A stretch of 64,000 nucleotides of DNA from Arthrobacter pityocampae. GTDB lineage: Bacteria; Actinomycetota; Actinomycetes; Actinomycetales; Micrococcaceae. Each line of letters begins with the position of its first letter. The first letter of the stretch is position 1. Under the pieces are notes generated by a model. That model ran no database searches and was not told the origin of the DNA. It saw only the letters and a program-made list of their open reading frames with translations. The DNA lies in contig NZ_PRKW01000004.1 in assembly GCF_002927275.1 (NCBI RefSeq), positions 372,001-436,000 of the forward strand. Direction: 5' to 3'. This document shows, piece after piece, positions 37,608-47,644 of this stretch. The translations under genes and the position numbers were made by a program.

Positions 37608-38603
37608 CTACAGGCGCGCCTTGGCGGCCAGACCCGCCCGTGGATCGGCGTCCTTCGTGGCGGCGCGGAACGTCTCCACGGCGGCCTGCGCCTCCTTGGA
37701 CAGATTCTGCGGGACGACGACGTCGACCGTCACCAGCAGGTCGCCGGTGGCCTTCGAGGTCTTCACGCCCCGGCCCTTGAGCCGGAGCGTCCTGCCCGAC
37801 GGCGTCCCGGCGGGCACGCGCATCGTGACCATCTCGCCGGTGAGCGTGGGCACCTGGATCTCGGCGCCGAGCGCCGCCTCCGGGAAGCTGACGGGTACGT
37901 GGACGCGGATGTTGTCGCCGTCGCGCTTGAAGAGCGGGTGCTCCTTCACGCTGACGCTGACCATGAGGTCGCCGGGGCCGGCCTGTCCCGGCTGGCCCTT
38001 GCCCTTGACCCGGACCTTCTGGCCGTCGCGGATGCCGGCCGGGATGCGGACGTCGATCTGTTCCCCGGAAGGCTCGCGCAGCCCGATGGTCGTGCCGTTG
38101 ATGGCGCCGGCGAAGGAGATGGACGTGGTCGCCGTGCGGTCCGCGCCCTTCTGCGGGCGGGTGGACTGGAAGCCGCCGGGGAAGCCGCCGCCACCCATGC
38201 CGCCGCCGCCGAACAGGTCGGCGAACTCGGGAGGCAGATTCCCGTTGGAGAAACCGGTGCGCTGGCGGGTGCCTGCGCCCTGGCCGAAGAGGTTGCCGAA
38301 GACGTCCTCGAAGCCGGAGCTGCTCCCGGGGCCGCCGCCCGCTCCGCCCGCGGAGAAGCGGGCGCCGCCGCCCATCGCGCGGATGGCATCGTACTGCTGG
38401 CGCTCCTCGGGGTCGGACAGCACGGAGTAGGCCTCCGAGACGTCCTTGAACGTCCGCTCCGACGCCGCAGCCCCCTGGTTCTGGTCGGGGTGGTGCTTGC
38501 GGGCGAGCTTCCGGTACGCCTTCTTGATCTCGTCACCGGACGCATCCTTGGAGACGCCCAGGATCTTGTAGAAATCCTTGTCGACCCAATCCTGACTGGC
38601 CAA
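37608..38603 (-). CDS. dnaJ: DnaJ-type co-chaperone without zinc finger
   Basis: A 331-residue J-protein stimulating DnaK ATPase. The J domain carries HPD in [10 protein letters not shown], a Gly/Phe-rich segment follows (about 75-150), then two beta-sandwich substrate domains. The four CxxCxGxG zinc motifs of class A DnaJ are absent, so this is the class B (DnaJ1/CbpA-like) form. The start is TTG 38603, supported by AGGAG eight bases upstream and by homology beginning [16 protein letters not shown]; the frame upstream to 38762 is non-coding. Confidence 0.92.
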   Translation of the reverse strand: MASQDWVDKDFYKILGVSKDASGDEIKKAYRKLARKHHPDQNQGAAASERTFKDVSEAYSVLSDPEERQQYDAIRAMGGGARFSAGGAGGGPGSSSGFEDVFGNLFGQGAGTRQRTGFSNGNLPPEFADLFGGGGMGGGGFPGGFQSTRPQKGADRTATTSISFAGAINGTTIGLREPSGEQIDVRIPAGIRDGQKVRVKGKGQPGQAGPGDLMVSVSVKEHPLFKRDGDNIRVHVPVSFPEAALGAEIQVPTLTGEMVTMRVPAGTPSGRTLRLKGRGVKTSKATGDLLVTVDVVVPQNLSKEAQAAVETFRAATKDADPRAGLAAKARL

Positions 38604-38765
38604 TTGGCGTCTCCTTCCGTTGTACTTCAAATCAGTGAGGTGAGTGAACGGGCGTGCGCCGGGGCAGTTTCCGAGGAAGGCGGCTTTAATATTCCAAGGG
38701 CCGCCAAGGCCCGCAGGAATTTCGTTGCCGCCGTTCGGAAGCTGCCCCGGCGCCCGGGGCACCGC

Positions 38766-39425
38766 TTACTCCGGTACTGCCACGATCACCTGGGCGGCCC
38801 GGAGGACGCGCTCCCCCTTGCGGTAGCCCGCGCGGAGGATCTGGCTGACGCTGTCGGCCTGGACGTCGGCACTCGGCTGCTGCATGAGCGCCTCGTGGAC
38901 GTTCGGGTCGAACGCGACACCCACCTCGTCGATCCGGGTCAGCTCGTACGTCTTCAGGACGTTCTCGAGCTTCCCCGCGATCGCCGCGAAGGGGCCGTCC
39001 GCGAGGTCGCCGTGCTGGCGTGCGGCGTCGATGTCGTCGAGAACCGGCATCAGCGAGTTCAGGACGCCGATGACCGCCTGGTCACGGGCGACGTCCCGGT
39101 CGCGCTCGACGCGGCGCCGGTAGTTGACGTACTCCGCCTGGAGGCGGAGCAGATCGTTGCGGAGTTCCGCGACGACGTCGACCGCCGGGTTGGACCCGCC
39201 CTCGGCGCCCGCCTCGTTCAGGATGGCCTCGGCCTGCGCCAGGGCGTCCCCCTCGGAGGCGTCGCCTGCGGGCGCCTGCGCTCCGGCCGCGGAATCCTCC
39301 GCGACCGGCTCACCGGCATCCTGCTGCTGCCCACGGACGTCGCCCGTCTCGGAATCGACCTGCTGGCTGTCGGACGAGGTCACCGGCTCCGACTGGTGCT
39401 CTTCTTCATTTCCGTGGTGCGGCAT
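38766..39425 (-). CDS. grpE: Nucleotide exchange factor GrpE
   Basis: A 219-residue co-chaperone that releases ADP from DnaK. A Gln/Ser/Asp-rich disordered N-terminus (about 1-75) is followed by the long dimerisation helix (RNDLLRLQAEYVNYRRRVER) and the beta domain (DEVGVAFDPNVHEALMQ). It starts two bases after the dnaK stop, so expression is coupled. Confidence 0.95.
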   Translation of the reverse strand: MPHHGNEEEHQSEPVTSSDSQQVDSETGDVRGQQQDAGEPVAEDSAAGAQAPAGDASEGDALAQAEAILNEAGAEGGSNPAVDVVAELRNDLLRLQAEYVNYRRRVERDRDVARDQAVIGVLNSLMPVLDDIDAARQHGDLADGPFAAIAGKLENVLKTYELTRIDEVGVAFDPNVHEALMQQPSADVQADSVSQILRAGYRKGERVLRAAQVIVAVPE

Positions 39426-39427
39426 GA

Positions 39428-41377
<1,950 letters not shown>

Positions 41378-41379
<2 letters not shown>

Positions 41380-41405
41380 TATACGGGCGTCCCATCGGAG
41401 AACAA
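41378..41405 (-). promoter_or_regulatory. dnaK operon promoter
   Basis: On the minus strand, TTGTTC (complement of 41400-41405) and TATAGT (complement of 41378-41383) are 16 bases apart. HAIR sites flank the promoter on both sides. Confidence 0.65.
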
Positions 41406-41411
41406 AATGGA

Positions 41412-41432
41412 GTTGAGTCCGATCGACTCAAC
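41412..41432. promoter_or_regulatory. Distal HAIR operator of dnaK
   Basis: GTTGAGT-N7-ACTCAAC, fully symmetric 7-bp arms. It lies upstream of the -35, 33 bases from the proximal site and only 8 bases from the stop of the DUF2252 gene. Confidence 0.88.
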
Positions 41433-41440
41433 TTCCCGGC

Positions 41441-42754
41441 TCAGGTCGCCGGCACGGCAGTGATGAGTCCTTCCCGGAAGGCGTCGACGAACAGCGCGTG
41501 GTCCTCGCGCACCGTCGCGGCGTAGGCCTCCCCGAACCCGACGATGTCGTCGAGGAAGTCCTCACGCGAGCGGTCCACGACGGCCATGATGGCGGTCTCC
41601 GTCCGGAAGGGCACGAGGTCGTGGTCGCTGTCCTCGTCGGTCGAGCAGTGGATCTTCGCCGTCGCCTGTCCCAGGGCCTCGAGCACCGGCACCATGTCCT
41701 CCGGCTCCGTGAGGTCCTCCCAGGAGAGATCCCGCTTGTACGGCGAGAGCTCCGACACCACATAGGAGACGCCGCGGATGGTCGTATAGCCGAGGAACGG
41801 GTCGGTGTGGGTCTGCAGGGACCGCTGGCTGATGACGGCGCGGTGCCCGTCGTCCTCGAAGTAGCCGCGGACCCGCTCGTCGTCGACGATCCGGCTGGGC
41901 GCGGCGATGTTCGACTGCTTCATGGTGAGGATGATGTCGTTCTCCTGGGCCTCGTCGAAGCCCTCGATCAGCACGTTGTAGGTGGGCAGGCCGGCACTGC
42001 CGATCCCGAACCCCTTCTTGCCCACGATGCCCTTCACGCGATAGAACACCCGCCGCCGCGACCGCTCGCTGTCCGGGATGGTGGCGAGGTAGCGGTCGAA
42101 CGCCTCCGCCACCTCCTGCCGCTCGTGGTCCTCGAGCACCCGGATGGACCCGTCGTCGCGGAACTGGCGCTCGTAGTCCTCGATGAGCGTGAGGGCATCG
42201 AGGAGCCGCGTCCGGCGCGCCGCCCGGGCCTGCTGCAGGACCCGGTAGACGGGTCCGTCCGTGTTGTCGAGTCCGAAGGCGAAGGTGGACTGCTCGTCGT
42301 CCACGTAGTCCCCGACCCGGCCGAGGTAGGCCTCCAGATAGGTGCGCGAGAGGTCGCGGACCGCCTGCGACGGCAGCGCCTTCTGCCAGCACAGGAGAGT
42401 CAGCGACGCGACGAAGCGGCGCAGGTCCCACGAGAAGTGGCCCACGTAGGCCTCGTCGAAGTCGTTGACGTCGAAGGTGAGCCGGCCCTCGTTGCTCATG
42501 TAGGTGCCGAAGTTCTCCGCGTGGAGGTCGCCGTGGATCCACACGCGGCTGGTGCGCTCGTCCGCCCAGGCGTCGTCGAGCCCTGCCATGTCGGTGTAGA
42601 ACAGGGCCGCACTCCCCCGGTAGAAGGCATACGGATCCGCCGCCATCTTCCGGAACCGGGCGCGGAAGGCGAGGGGATCTACACCCATGAGATCCTGGTG
42701 GGCCTCCACGAGCGTGCTGACGATGTGCTGCTGACGGGACTCGGTGGCTGCCAT
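41441..42754 (-). CDS. DUF2252 family protein
   Basis: A 437-residue soluble protein. DUF2252 features are clear: FRARFRKMAADPYAFYRGSA near the N-terminus, HGDLHAENFGTY and DVNDFDEAYVGHFSWDLRR. HGDLHxxN followed by D-x-D resembles the catalytic loop and metal site of aminoglycoside-phosphotransferase-like kinases; that is family-level inference and no reaction is known. ATG 42754 lies six bases after TACCGT (42761-42766), no ribosome site, so probably leaderless. It is upstream of dnaK on the same strand, and the heat-shock control region starts right after its stop. Confidence 0.88.
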   Translation of the reverse strand: MAATESRQQHIVSTLVEAHQDLMGVDPLAFRARFRKMAADPYAFYRGSAALFYTDMAGLDDAWADERTSRVWIHGDLHAENFGTYMSNEGRLTFDVNDFDEAYVGHFSWDLRRFVASLTLLCWQKALPSQAVRDLSRTYLEAYLGRVGDYVDDEQSTFAFGLDNTDGPVYRVLQQARAARRTRLLDALTLIEDYERQFRDDGSIRVLEDHERQEVAEAFDRYLATIPDSERSRRRVFYRVKGIVGKKGFGIGSAGLPTYNVLIEGFDEAQENDIILTMKQSNIAAPSRIVDDERVRGYFEDDGHRAVISQRSLQTHTDPFLGYTTIRGVSYVVSELSPYKRDLSWEDLTEPEDMVPVLEALGQATAKIHCSTDEDSDHDLVPFRTETAIMAVVDRSREDFLDDIVGFGEAYAATVREDHALFVDAFREGLITAVPAT

Positions 42755-42793
42755 GACGCCACGGTACGCGCGCTCCCTGTGGATCGCCGAGGA

Positions 42794-43780
42794 TCAACGG
42801 TTGTGGAGCGCCGGCCGCCGGACGGGGGCGCCCGACGCACGCCGCGCGTTCAGGAACCCGTCCACCACATCCCAGGTCACGATGACCAGGACCGTCGCCA
42901 CGATGCCCGCGCCGATCACCCCTCCCGCCTCCGGCGCCCCCTGATCCCATCCGACGGCGGCCGGGAACCCTGGATTGAGCAGCCGGCCGTCGATCCACAG
43001 GACCACCGCCGGGACGGCGAAGGCGAGATTCAGCCCGAGATTCATCACCGCGAGCGACCAGGACCACCCCCTCAGGTACACCACGACGGCGAACACCGCT
43101 TCGGCGGCGAGCAGACCGAGGAACCACGGGATCCAGAAGGACCACAGCTTTGGATCGAGGACCGGGACGGCACCGCCTGCGGCATCCCGGACGCCCGGAA
43201 CGAACTGCTGCCAGAGAAGCACGCCCGCGAGGAGTACGAGGAAGACGAGGGACGCGATCAGGTCCGGCAGACGGCTGCGGCGGGAGAGGTCGGGCACGTC
43301 CGGCAGGGCGTCGGGCGACCATGCCGCACCGGGTCCCGGGGTGCCGGTGCGCTCGATGATGACGAACACGAGCGTGATCCAGAAGGCGAGGTGCACGGTC
43401 ACGCCGAGCGCCGTCGAGACGGCTCCGGCGATGGCACCCCCGAGATCATTGCTCACCAGTAGCTGCGCCACCAGGACCGCGGCGGTGGAGATCGGCACGA
43501 CGATCAGCGCGACGGTCCTGAGCAGCCGCCACCAGTCGAGGTAGTAGCGCGGCCCGATCAGGGTCAGCGGTCGGTCGACGTAGGCCGCGGCGAGCCGCTC
43601 CGGATCGCCCAGTTCGGTGAGCGCCCGGGATTCGGCGGCCGGTACGGGGTCGCCGGCGTCGATCCGCGCACGGACGCTCTCCTCGATCAATTCCCGGATC
43701 TCGGGCTCGAGGCCGGAGCGCTGCGGCTCCGGGACGGTCCGCACCGCGGCCCAGACATAGCGGTCGGTCAGTGTGGTCAT
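42794..43780 (-). CDS. HAAS-domain membrane protein
   Basis: A 328-residue protein. The N-terminal ~80 residues (RYVWAAVRTVPEPQRSGLEPEIRELI, partly shown: RYVWAAVRTVPEPQRS) form the helical HAAS-type signalling/permease-prefix domain with ALTELGDPERLAAAYVDRP. About seven membrane helices follow. Such proteins are usually paired with a PadR repressor, as here: the start overlaps the padR stop (ATGA, 43777-43780). ATG 43780 is chosen for that coupling; the frame upstream runs under padR. Role probably in envelope or stress signalling; not established. Confidence 0.8.
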   Translation of the reverse strand: MTTLTDRYVWAAVRTVPEPQRSGLEPEIRELIEESVRARIDAGDPVPAAESRALTELGDPERLAAAYVDRPLTLIGPRYYLDWWRLLRTVALIVVPISTAAVLVAQLLVSNDLGGAIAGAVSTALGVTVHLAFWITLVFVIIERTGTPGPGAAWSPDALPDVPDLSRRSRLPDLIASLVFLVLLAGVLLWQQFVPGVRDAAGGAVPVLDPKLWSFWIPWFLGLLAAEAVFAVVVYLRGWSWSLAVMNLGLNLAFAVPAVVLWIDGRLLNPGFPAAVGWDQGAPEAGGVIGAGIVATVLVIVTWDVVDGFLNARRASGAPVRRPALHNR

Positions 43781-44121
43781 GGCAGTTCCCCTTCGGAGAT
43801 GCGGTGCAGCGATGCAGTCAGCCGATCCCAGTCGGCACTGAGGGTGGCGGCAAGGGCGTCGCCGGTCGGGCTCGTCCGGTAGAACTTGCGCGGACGGGAC
43901 TCGGCGGTGTTCCACTCGCTCGTCAGGAGGCCCTGCTTCTCGAGACGCCGGAGCAGGGGGTACAGGGTGTTCGCATCGACCTGGATGCCGAGAGCGTCGA
44001 GGGCCTCGAGAAGCGCGTACCCGTAGTCGGGAATGCGCAGCCGGGTCAGGCAGGCAAGGACGACCGTCCCCCGCCGCAATTCCTGCAGGTGCCCGGCAAT
44101 CAGGTCGTCATCATCGGCCAT
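43777..44121 (-). CDS. PadR-family transcriptional regulator
   Basis: A 114-residue winged-helix repressor from ATG 44121: LRRGTVVLACLTRLRIPDYG, VDANTLYPLLRRLEKQGLL and RKFYRTSPTGDAL are the PadR hallmarks. TATAGT (complement 44129-44134 region) ends seven bases upstream of this ATG, implying a leaderless message; a GTG at 44145 would lie upstream of that promoter. A GTGTG-CGT-CACAC palindrome at 44135-44147 is a likely autoregulatory site. It is co-transcribed with the HAAS-domain gene. Confidence 0.88.
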   Translation of the reverse strand: MADDDDLIAGHLQELRRGTVVLACLTRLRIPDYGYALLEALDALGIQVDANTLYPLLRRLEKQGLLTSEWNTAESRPRKFYRTSPTGDALAATLSADWDRLTASLHRISEGELP

Positions 44122-44134
44122 ATCAAGAACTATA

Positions 44135-44147
44135 GTGTGCGTCACAC
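44135..44147. promoter_or_regulatory. Candidate PadR operator
   Basis: GTGTG-CGT-CACAC, perfect 5-bp arms, immediately upstream of and abutting the TATAGT -10 element of padR. Confidence 0.5.
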
Positions 44148-44246
44148 AGTATTAGAAGAGACGGATACCTCGGTCTCGACGATCCAGCGCCGGAGGCCCG
44201 GCGGGTCCGCCCATGCTCTTCGCACGGCGGCGGACCGACCAGGGAT

Positions 44247-44609
44247 CTACTCGTGGGGTCGTTCCTGAGGGCCGCCACCGTGGCTGTCACCGGCCTGGCT
44301 CGTCACGGTCGTCAGCAGGAACACGGAGTCCTCCAGCGCCTCGACACCGTGCCGCACGTGGGTCAACGCCACGATCTCCCCGGCAGACACGTCCGACTGG
44401 TCCTGCCCGGTGACCCGTACCCGGCCCCGCAGGACGTACAGGCTCGCAGCAGGCGGGGAATTGTGTTCGGCGAGGACCTGCCCGGACCTGAGCCCGATGA
44501 CGGTCTGACGCAGGGGCCCGTCATGGACGAGGATCGCGGCCGAACGCCCCTTGGCACTGACCCTCGCTTCGTCGAGCGCCTTCAGAAGAGCCGATTCGAC
44601 GCTGGGCAT
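44247..44609 (-). CDS. Small cupin-domain protein
   Basis: A 120-residue single-domain cupin: GPLRQTVIGLRSGQVLAEH, SLYVLRGRVRVT and VSAGEIVALTHVRHGVEAL cover the two cupin motifs. The metal-binding histidines are mostly retained (AEH, HVRHGVE). Catalytic or sensory role unknown; comparable proteins are annotated as AraC-type or cytoplasmic cupins. ATG 44609 has a strong AGGAGG. It precedes padR in the same direction with a 125-base gap. Confidence 0.82.
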   Translation of the reverse strand: MPSVESALLKALDEARVSAKGRSAAILVHDGPLRQTVIGLRSGQVLAEHNSPPAASLYVLRGRVRVTGQDQSDVSAGEIVALTHVRHGVEALEDSVFLLTTVTSQAGDSHGGGPQERPHE

Positions 44610-44707
44610 GGTGCCTCCTGTGGTCCCCTCCGGCAGGCGGTCCGACCGGTCGGTGTAGCAGTGCCGGCAAGTCTATTGGAGCACGCACGGGTGCCATACT
44701 GTCGGGC

Positions 44708-44929
44708 ATGGATCTCGAACAGTGGTGGAACGACGTCACGCCCCGGATACGCGACTGGCTGATCGCCCACAACGGCGAGGCCCTTCCGCCCGAGGTGGTC
44801 GCCGAGATCAGCGCTGCCGGCGGCCAGGTGGCCTCCGACTCCTGGTGGATGGGCGAACGCGGCCCCGACGGCCTCTTCCTCTCCGATGCGGCGACGGACT
44901 GGATCGAGGAGCGCGCCAACGAGGAGTAG
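44708..44929 (+). CDS. Small acidic conserved protein
   Basis: A 73-residue Trp-rich acidic protein (MDLEQWWNDVTPRIRDWLIA ... DSWWMGERGPDGLFLSD, ending DWIEERANEE). It has the look of a conserved actinobacterial hypothetical; no domain name is available. ATG 44708 follows CATACT (44695-44700) by seven bases without ribosome site, fitting leaderless initiation. Divergent from the cupin gene. Confidence 0.75.
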   Translation: MDLEQWWNDVTPRIRDWLIAHNGEALPPEVVAEISAAGGQVASDSWWMGERGPDGLFLSDAATDWIEERANEE

Positions 44930-44962
44930 CTCCGGGTGGCGCGGTGATCGACGGCGCCCGGG

Positions 44963-45568
44963 TCACCGGAGGACGAGCAGCACGGCCAGCAGGAGCATGA
45001 CGACGGCGATCACCGCGTCCAGGATGCGCCACGCCCACGGACGGGCGAAGACGGGTGCGAGGAAGCGGGCCCCCACGCCGAGCGCCGTGAACCACAGTAC
45101 GCTGCCGAGGGCGGCGCCCGCCGCGAACCACCACCGGCCCGGTGTGCCGTGCGTGTTAGCGAGGGAGCCGAGCAGCAGCACGGTATCGAGGTACACGTGC
45201 GGATTGAGCCAGGTCAGGGCGAGGCAGGTTCCGAGCGCGGCACGCCAGGACATCGCGGCGGGTCCGCCGTCGACGTCGAGGCGCTCACCCCGGACTGCGC
45301 GCCAGGCCGCGAGCCCCGCGTACCCCGCGAGGAAGGCCGCCCCGGCCCACCGCACCACCTCCAGGACCACGGGGGCCCGCTCGATCGCCGCCCCCAGTCC
45401 GCCGACGCCGAGGACGATCAGCACGAGATCCGAGACGGCGCACACCGTTACGACCAGCGCCACATGGGAACGCCGCAGCCCCTGGCGCAGGACGAAGGCA
45501 TTCTGCGAGCCGATGGCCACGATCAGGGTCAGGCCGGCGGCAAGGCCGGTGGTCGCAGTGGAGATCAT
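44963..45568 (-). CDS. LysE/ArgO-family amino-acid exporter
   Basis: A 201-residue exporter of basic amino acids. The N-terminal GLTLIVAIGSQNAFVLRQGL and internal ALTWLNPHVYLDTVLLLGS are the ArgO/LysE signatures; six membrane helices. It is divergent from a LysR regulator of the LysG/ArgP type, the standard pairing in which intracellular lysine or arginine triggers export. ATG 45568 lies five bases after TACCGT. Confidence 0.92.
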   Translation of the reverse strand: MISTATTGLAAGLTLIVAIGSQNAFVLRQGLRRSHVALVVTVCAVSDLVLIVLGVGGLGAAIERAPVVLEVVRWAGAAFLAGYAGLAAWRAVRGERLDVDGGPAAMSWRAALGTCLALTWLNPHVYLDTVLLLGSLANTHGTPGRWWFAAGAALGSVLWFTALGVGARFLAPVFARPWAWRILDAVIAVVMLLLAVLLVLR

Positions 45569-45636
45569 GATCCACGGTAGGTCGGGCAGTGAACTTCAGG
45601 CCAGCTAATGATTGTGCACTATGGTAAGTATTGCTC
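45569..45636. promoter_or_regulatory. Divergent control region of lysE and its LysR regulator
   Basis: 68 bases holding TACCGT (complement 45574-45579) for lysE and TATGGT (45620-45625) for the regulator. By analogy with lysG/lysE the regulator binds here; I could not define the exact operator. Confidence 0.55.
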
Positions 45637-46533
45637 ATGAAGTTTGTCGATCCCGACCAGGCCGAAGCTCTCGCGGTGATCATCGACCGGGGCAGTTTCG
45701 AGGCCGCGGCTTCCGCACTGTCCGTCTCACCCTCCGCGATCAGCCAGCGGATCCGGGCCCTCGAGGTGGCGGTCGGCCGTCCGGTCGTCACCCGGACCCG
45801 ACCCCTGCGCCCCACGGACGCGGGCCAGGCGATCATCCGCTTCGCGCGACAGTTCGACCTGCTGGCAGCAGACCTCGCCGCCGAGCTCGACGCGACCCGC
45901 GACGGCCCGCGACGGCGCCTCACGATCGTGGTCAACGGCGACTCCCTGCACACCTGGGCGTTGCCGGCCCTCGCGCGGGTCGCGGACACCCTGCAGCTGG
46001 AGATCCTGCGGGAGGACGAGGAGTACTCCCTCGAACTACTGCGCAGCGGGGCAGCGTCGGCCGCGATCACCTCCGTGGCCTCCGCCGTACCGGGGTGTTC
46101 CTCGCAGCCACTGGGCATCATGCGCTACGTGCCCGTCTGCTCCCCGGGATACCGCGACACCTGGTTCCCGGCCGGTGCGACGCCGGAACGGCTCTCCCTC
46201 GCCCCGGTGGTCCTCTTCGACCGGAAGGACGACCTCCAGGACCGATATCTGCGCTCGCGTACCGGTGCGGCCCCCGACCCGCCGCGCCACTACGTACCTG
46301 CCGCGCAGGAATTCGCGGGGGCCGTCCGCCTCGGTATGGGGTGGGGCCTCGTGTCCGATCTGGAGCTGCAGTCCGACCCGCGGGATCTCGTCGCGCTCGA
46401 CCCGGAGGGCCACGTGGACGTCCCGCTGTACTGGCAGCAATGGCGCCACGGTTCGGCGGCGCTTGCTGCTGTCGGCGAGGCCGTGCTGCAGGCCGCGGCA
46501 CAGTTCCTCCGGCCACCGGCGCGGAGGAACTGA
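45637..46533 (+). CDS. LysR-type regulator of lysE (LysG/ArgP family)
   Basis: A 298-residue activator: helix-turn-helix FEAAASALSVSPSAISQRIRAL (shown in part: ASALSVSPSAISQRI) and a LysR effector domain beginning LTIVVNGDSLHTWALPAL, which is the ArgP/LysG form. It is divergent from the exporter it should control. ATG 45637 (MKFVDPDQ) is chosen over TTG 45631 by family length. The c-di-GMP-type riboswitch leader of the next gene begins about 100 bases past its stop. Confidence 0.9.
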   Translation: MKFVDPDQAEALAVIIDRGSFEAAASALSVSPSAISQRIRALEVAVGRPVVTRTRPLRPTDAGQAIIRFARQFDLLAADLAAELDATRDGPRRRLTIVVNGDSLHTWALPALARVADTLQLEILREDEEYSLELLRSGAASAAITSVASAVPGCSSQPLGIMRYVPVCSPGYRDTWFPAGATPERLSLAPVVLFDRKDDLQDRYLRSRTGAAPDPPRHYVPAAQEFAGAVRLGMGWGLVSDLELQSDPRDLVALDPEGHVDVPLYWQQWRHGSAALAAVGEAVLQAAAQFLRPPARRN

Positions 46534-46621
46534 CCGACGCCGGACACCCGGCACGAGCGCCGCCGGCGTTACGGTCGGATCTCGTTCCCGAGTCGTTCAC
46601 GAAGGCGTCGGTGAGGGTTGC

Positions 46622-46627
46622 TACGAT
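46622..46627 (+). promoter_or_regulatory. Candidate -10 of the riboswitch transcript
   Basis: TACGAT at 46622-46627 would start transcription near 46634, just before the small hairpin (46635-46648) and aptamer. No convincing -35 is seen. Confidence 0.35.
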
Positions 46628-46648
46628 CATCGGGCGAGCACCCGCTCG

Positions 46649-46732
46649 TCGACAAAGGCAAACCCGGTGCGAGCCGGGGACGCAAAGCCACGGGACCCTC
46701 GAGGTCAGCCGGGCCGCCGAAGAGAACAGGTC
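46649..46732 (+). ncRNA. Cyclic di-GMP-I (GEMM-I) riboswitch aptamer
   Basis: The conserved GEMM-I core is present: ACAAAGGCAAAC (46652-46663), then a hairpin CCCGGT-GCGA-GCCGGG (46663-46678) with a GNRA tetraloop, then GACGCAAAGCCACGGG (46679-46694), and the second arm with GGTCAGCCGGGCCGCCGAAG (46703-46722). Tetraloop and receptor-bearing arm are in the expected order. By eye the ligand-contacting G (G20 of the Vibrio Vc2 aptamer) aligns with a G here, favouring c-di-GMP over the cGAMP variant. It lies about 100 bases upstream of the response-regulator ATG at 46832. Confidence 0.85.
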
Positions 46733-46780
46733 CACGGAGTATGCCTCGGACACGACACGTCCCGTCAGTTCCCACCCCCG

Positions 46781-46810
46781 CCTGCCGGCCGGCGCCGGCC
46801 GCGCTGCAGG
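46781..46810 (+). promoter_or_regulatory. Hairpin in the riboswitch expression platform
   Basis: CCTGC (46781-46785) pairs with GCAGG (46806-46810), enclosing CGGCCGGC/GCCGGCCG (46786-46801). This strong stem lies between aptamer and start codon and is the likely switch element, either terminating or controlling ribosome access. Confidence 0.55.
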
Positions 46811-46831
46811 TCCGTCCCGGGACAGCGCCCC

Positions 46832-47644
46832 ATGAGTAGCGCAGCATCATCCGATCGCCGGGCCGCCGTCGTCATCGAGGACGATCTCGACATCCGCAAC
46901 CTGGTGTCCGCCGTCCTCGAGCAGGGCGGTTTCGCTGTCAGCGGGGCCACCACCGGGCGCGAGGGCGTCGATGTGGTCCGCCAGGAGCATCCGATGGTGG
47001 TGACCCTGGACATCGGGCTCCCCGACATCGACGGCTACGAGGTCCTGCGCCGGATCCGCAACACCACCGACTGCTACGTGATCGTCCTCAGCGGCCACAG
47101 CGACGAGCTGGACATCCTCTCCGCCCTGCAGGCGGGAGCCGACGACTACATCCTGAAGCCGTTCCGGCCCCGCGAACTGCGCGCGCGCATCGACGCGATG
47201 CTGCGCCGGCCCCGCATCGGGCAGAACGCGCTGCATCCGCCGGCCCGGCCGGCAGCCCCCACGGCGCCCGCTGCCCCCGCCCCGCCCGTCGACGTCCCGG
47301 TGACGCCGGCGAACGTCCTGCGGAACAGCGGGATCACGGTGGACGGTGACGCGCGCATCGCCAGCCATGCCGGCGTCGAACTGCCGCTCACGAAGACCGA
47401 GTTCAACCTGCTGTACGAGCTGATGCGGGGCAACGGCGCCGTCCGGACGAAGGAGGAACTGGTCCGGGTGTCCCGGGGCGCGGACTACCGGGGGTACAAC
47501 TTCGTCAGCCGCACGGACGAGCGCGCCATCGAGGTGCACATCGCGAATCTCCGGCAGAAACTGGCGCGCGTCGAGGGCGCCCCGGATCTCATCACCACGG
47601 TGCGCGGCGTGGGGTTCCGCGTCGTCCCCCGGAGCACGGACTAG
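46832..47644 (+). CDS. Orphan OmpR-type response regulator under a c-di-GMP riboswitch
   Basis: A 270-residue regulator. Receiver domain (residues 10-125) with acidic pocket E16-D17-D18, phosphoacceptor D60 (VTLDIGLPDIDG), S87 and K109; a Pro/Ala linker (130-165); and a winged-helix Trans_reg_C domain (166-268, LTKTEFNLLYELM, VHIANLRQKL, VRGVGFRVVP). No histidine kinase is adjacent. The start is ATG 46832; the frame upstream is non-coding and holds the riboswitch. No strong ribosome site precedes it, consistent with translational control. Convergent, four bases overlapping, with a Hpt-like gene. Confidence 0.9.
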   Translation: MSSAASSDRRAAVVIEDDLDIRNLVSAVLEQGGFAVSGATTGREGVDVVRQEHPMVVTLDIGLPDIDGYEVLRRIRNTTDCYVIVLSGHSDELDILSALQAGADDYILKPFRPRELRARIDAMLRRPRIGQNALHPPARPAAPTAPAAPAPPVDVPVTPANVLRNSGITVDGDARIASHAGVELPLTKTEFNLLYELMRGNGAVRTKEELVRVSRGADYRGYNFVSRTDERAIEVHIANLRQKLARVEGAPDLITTVRGVGFRVVPRSTD

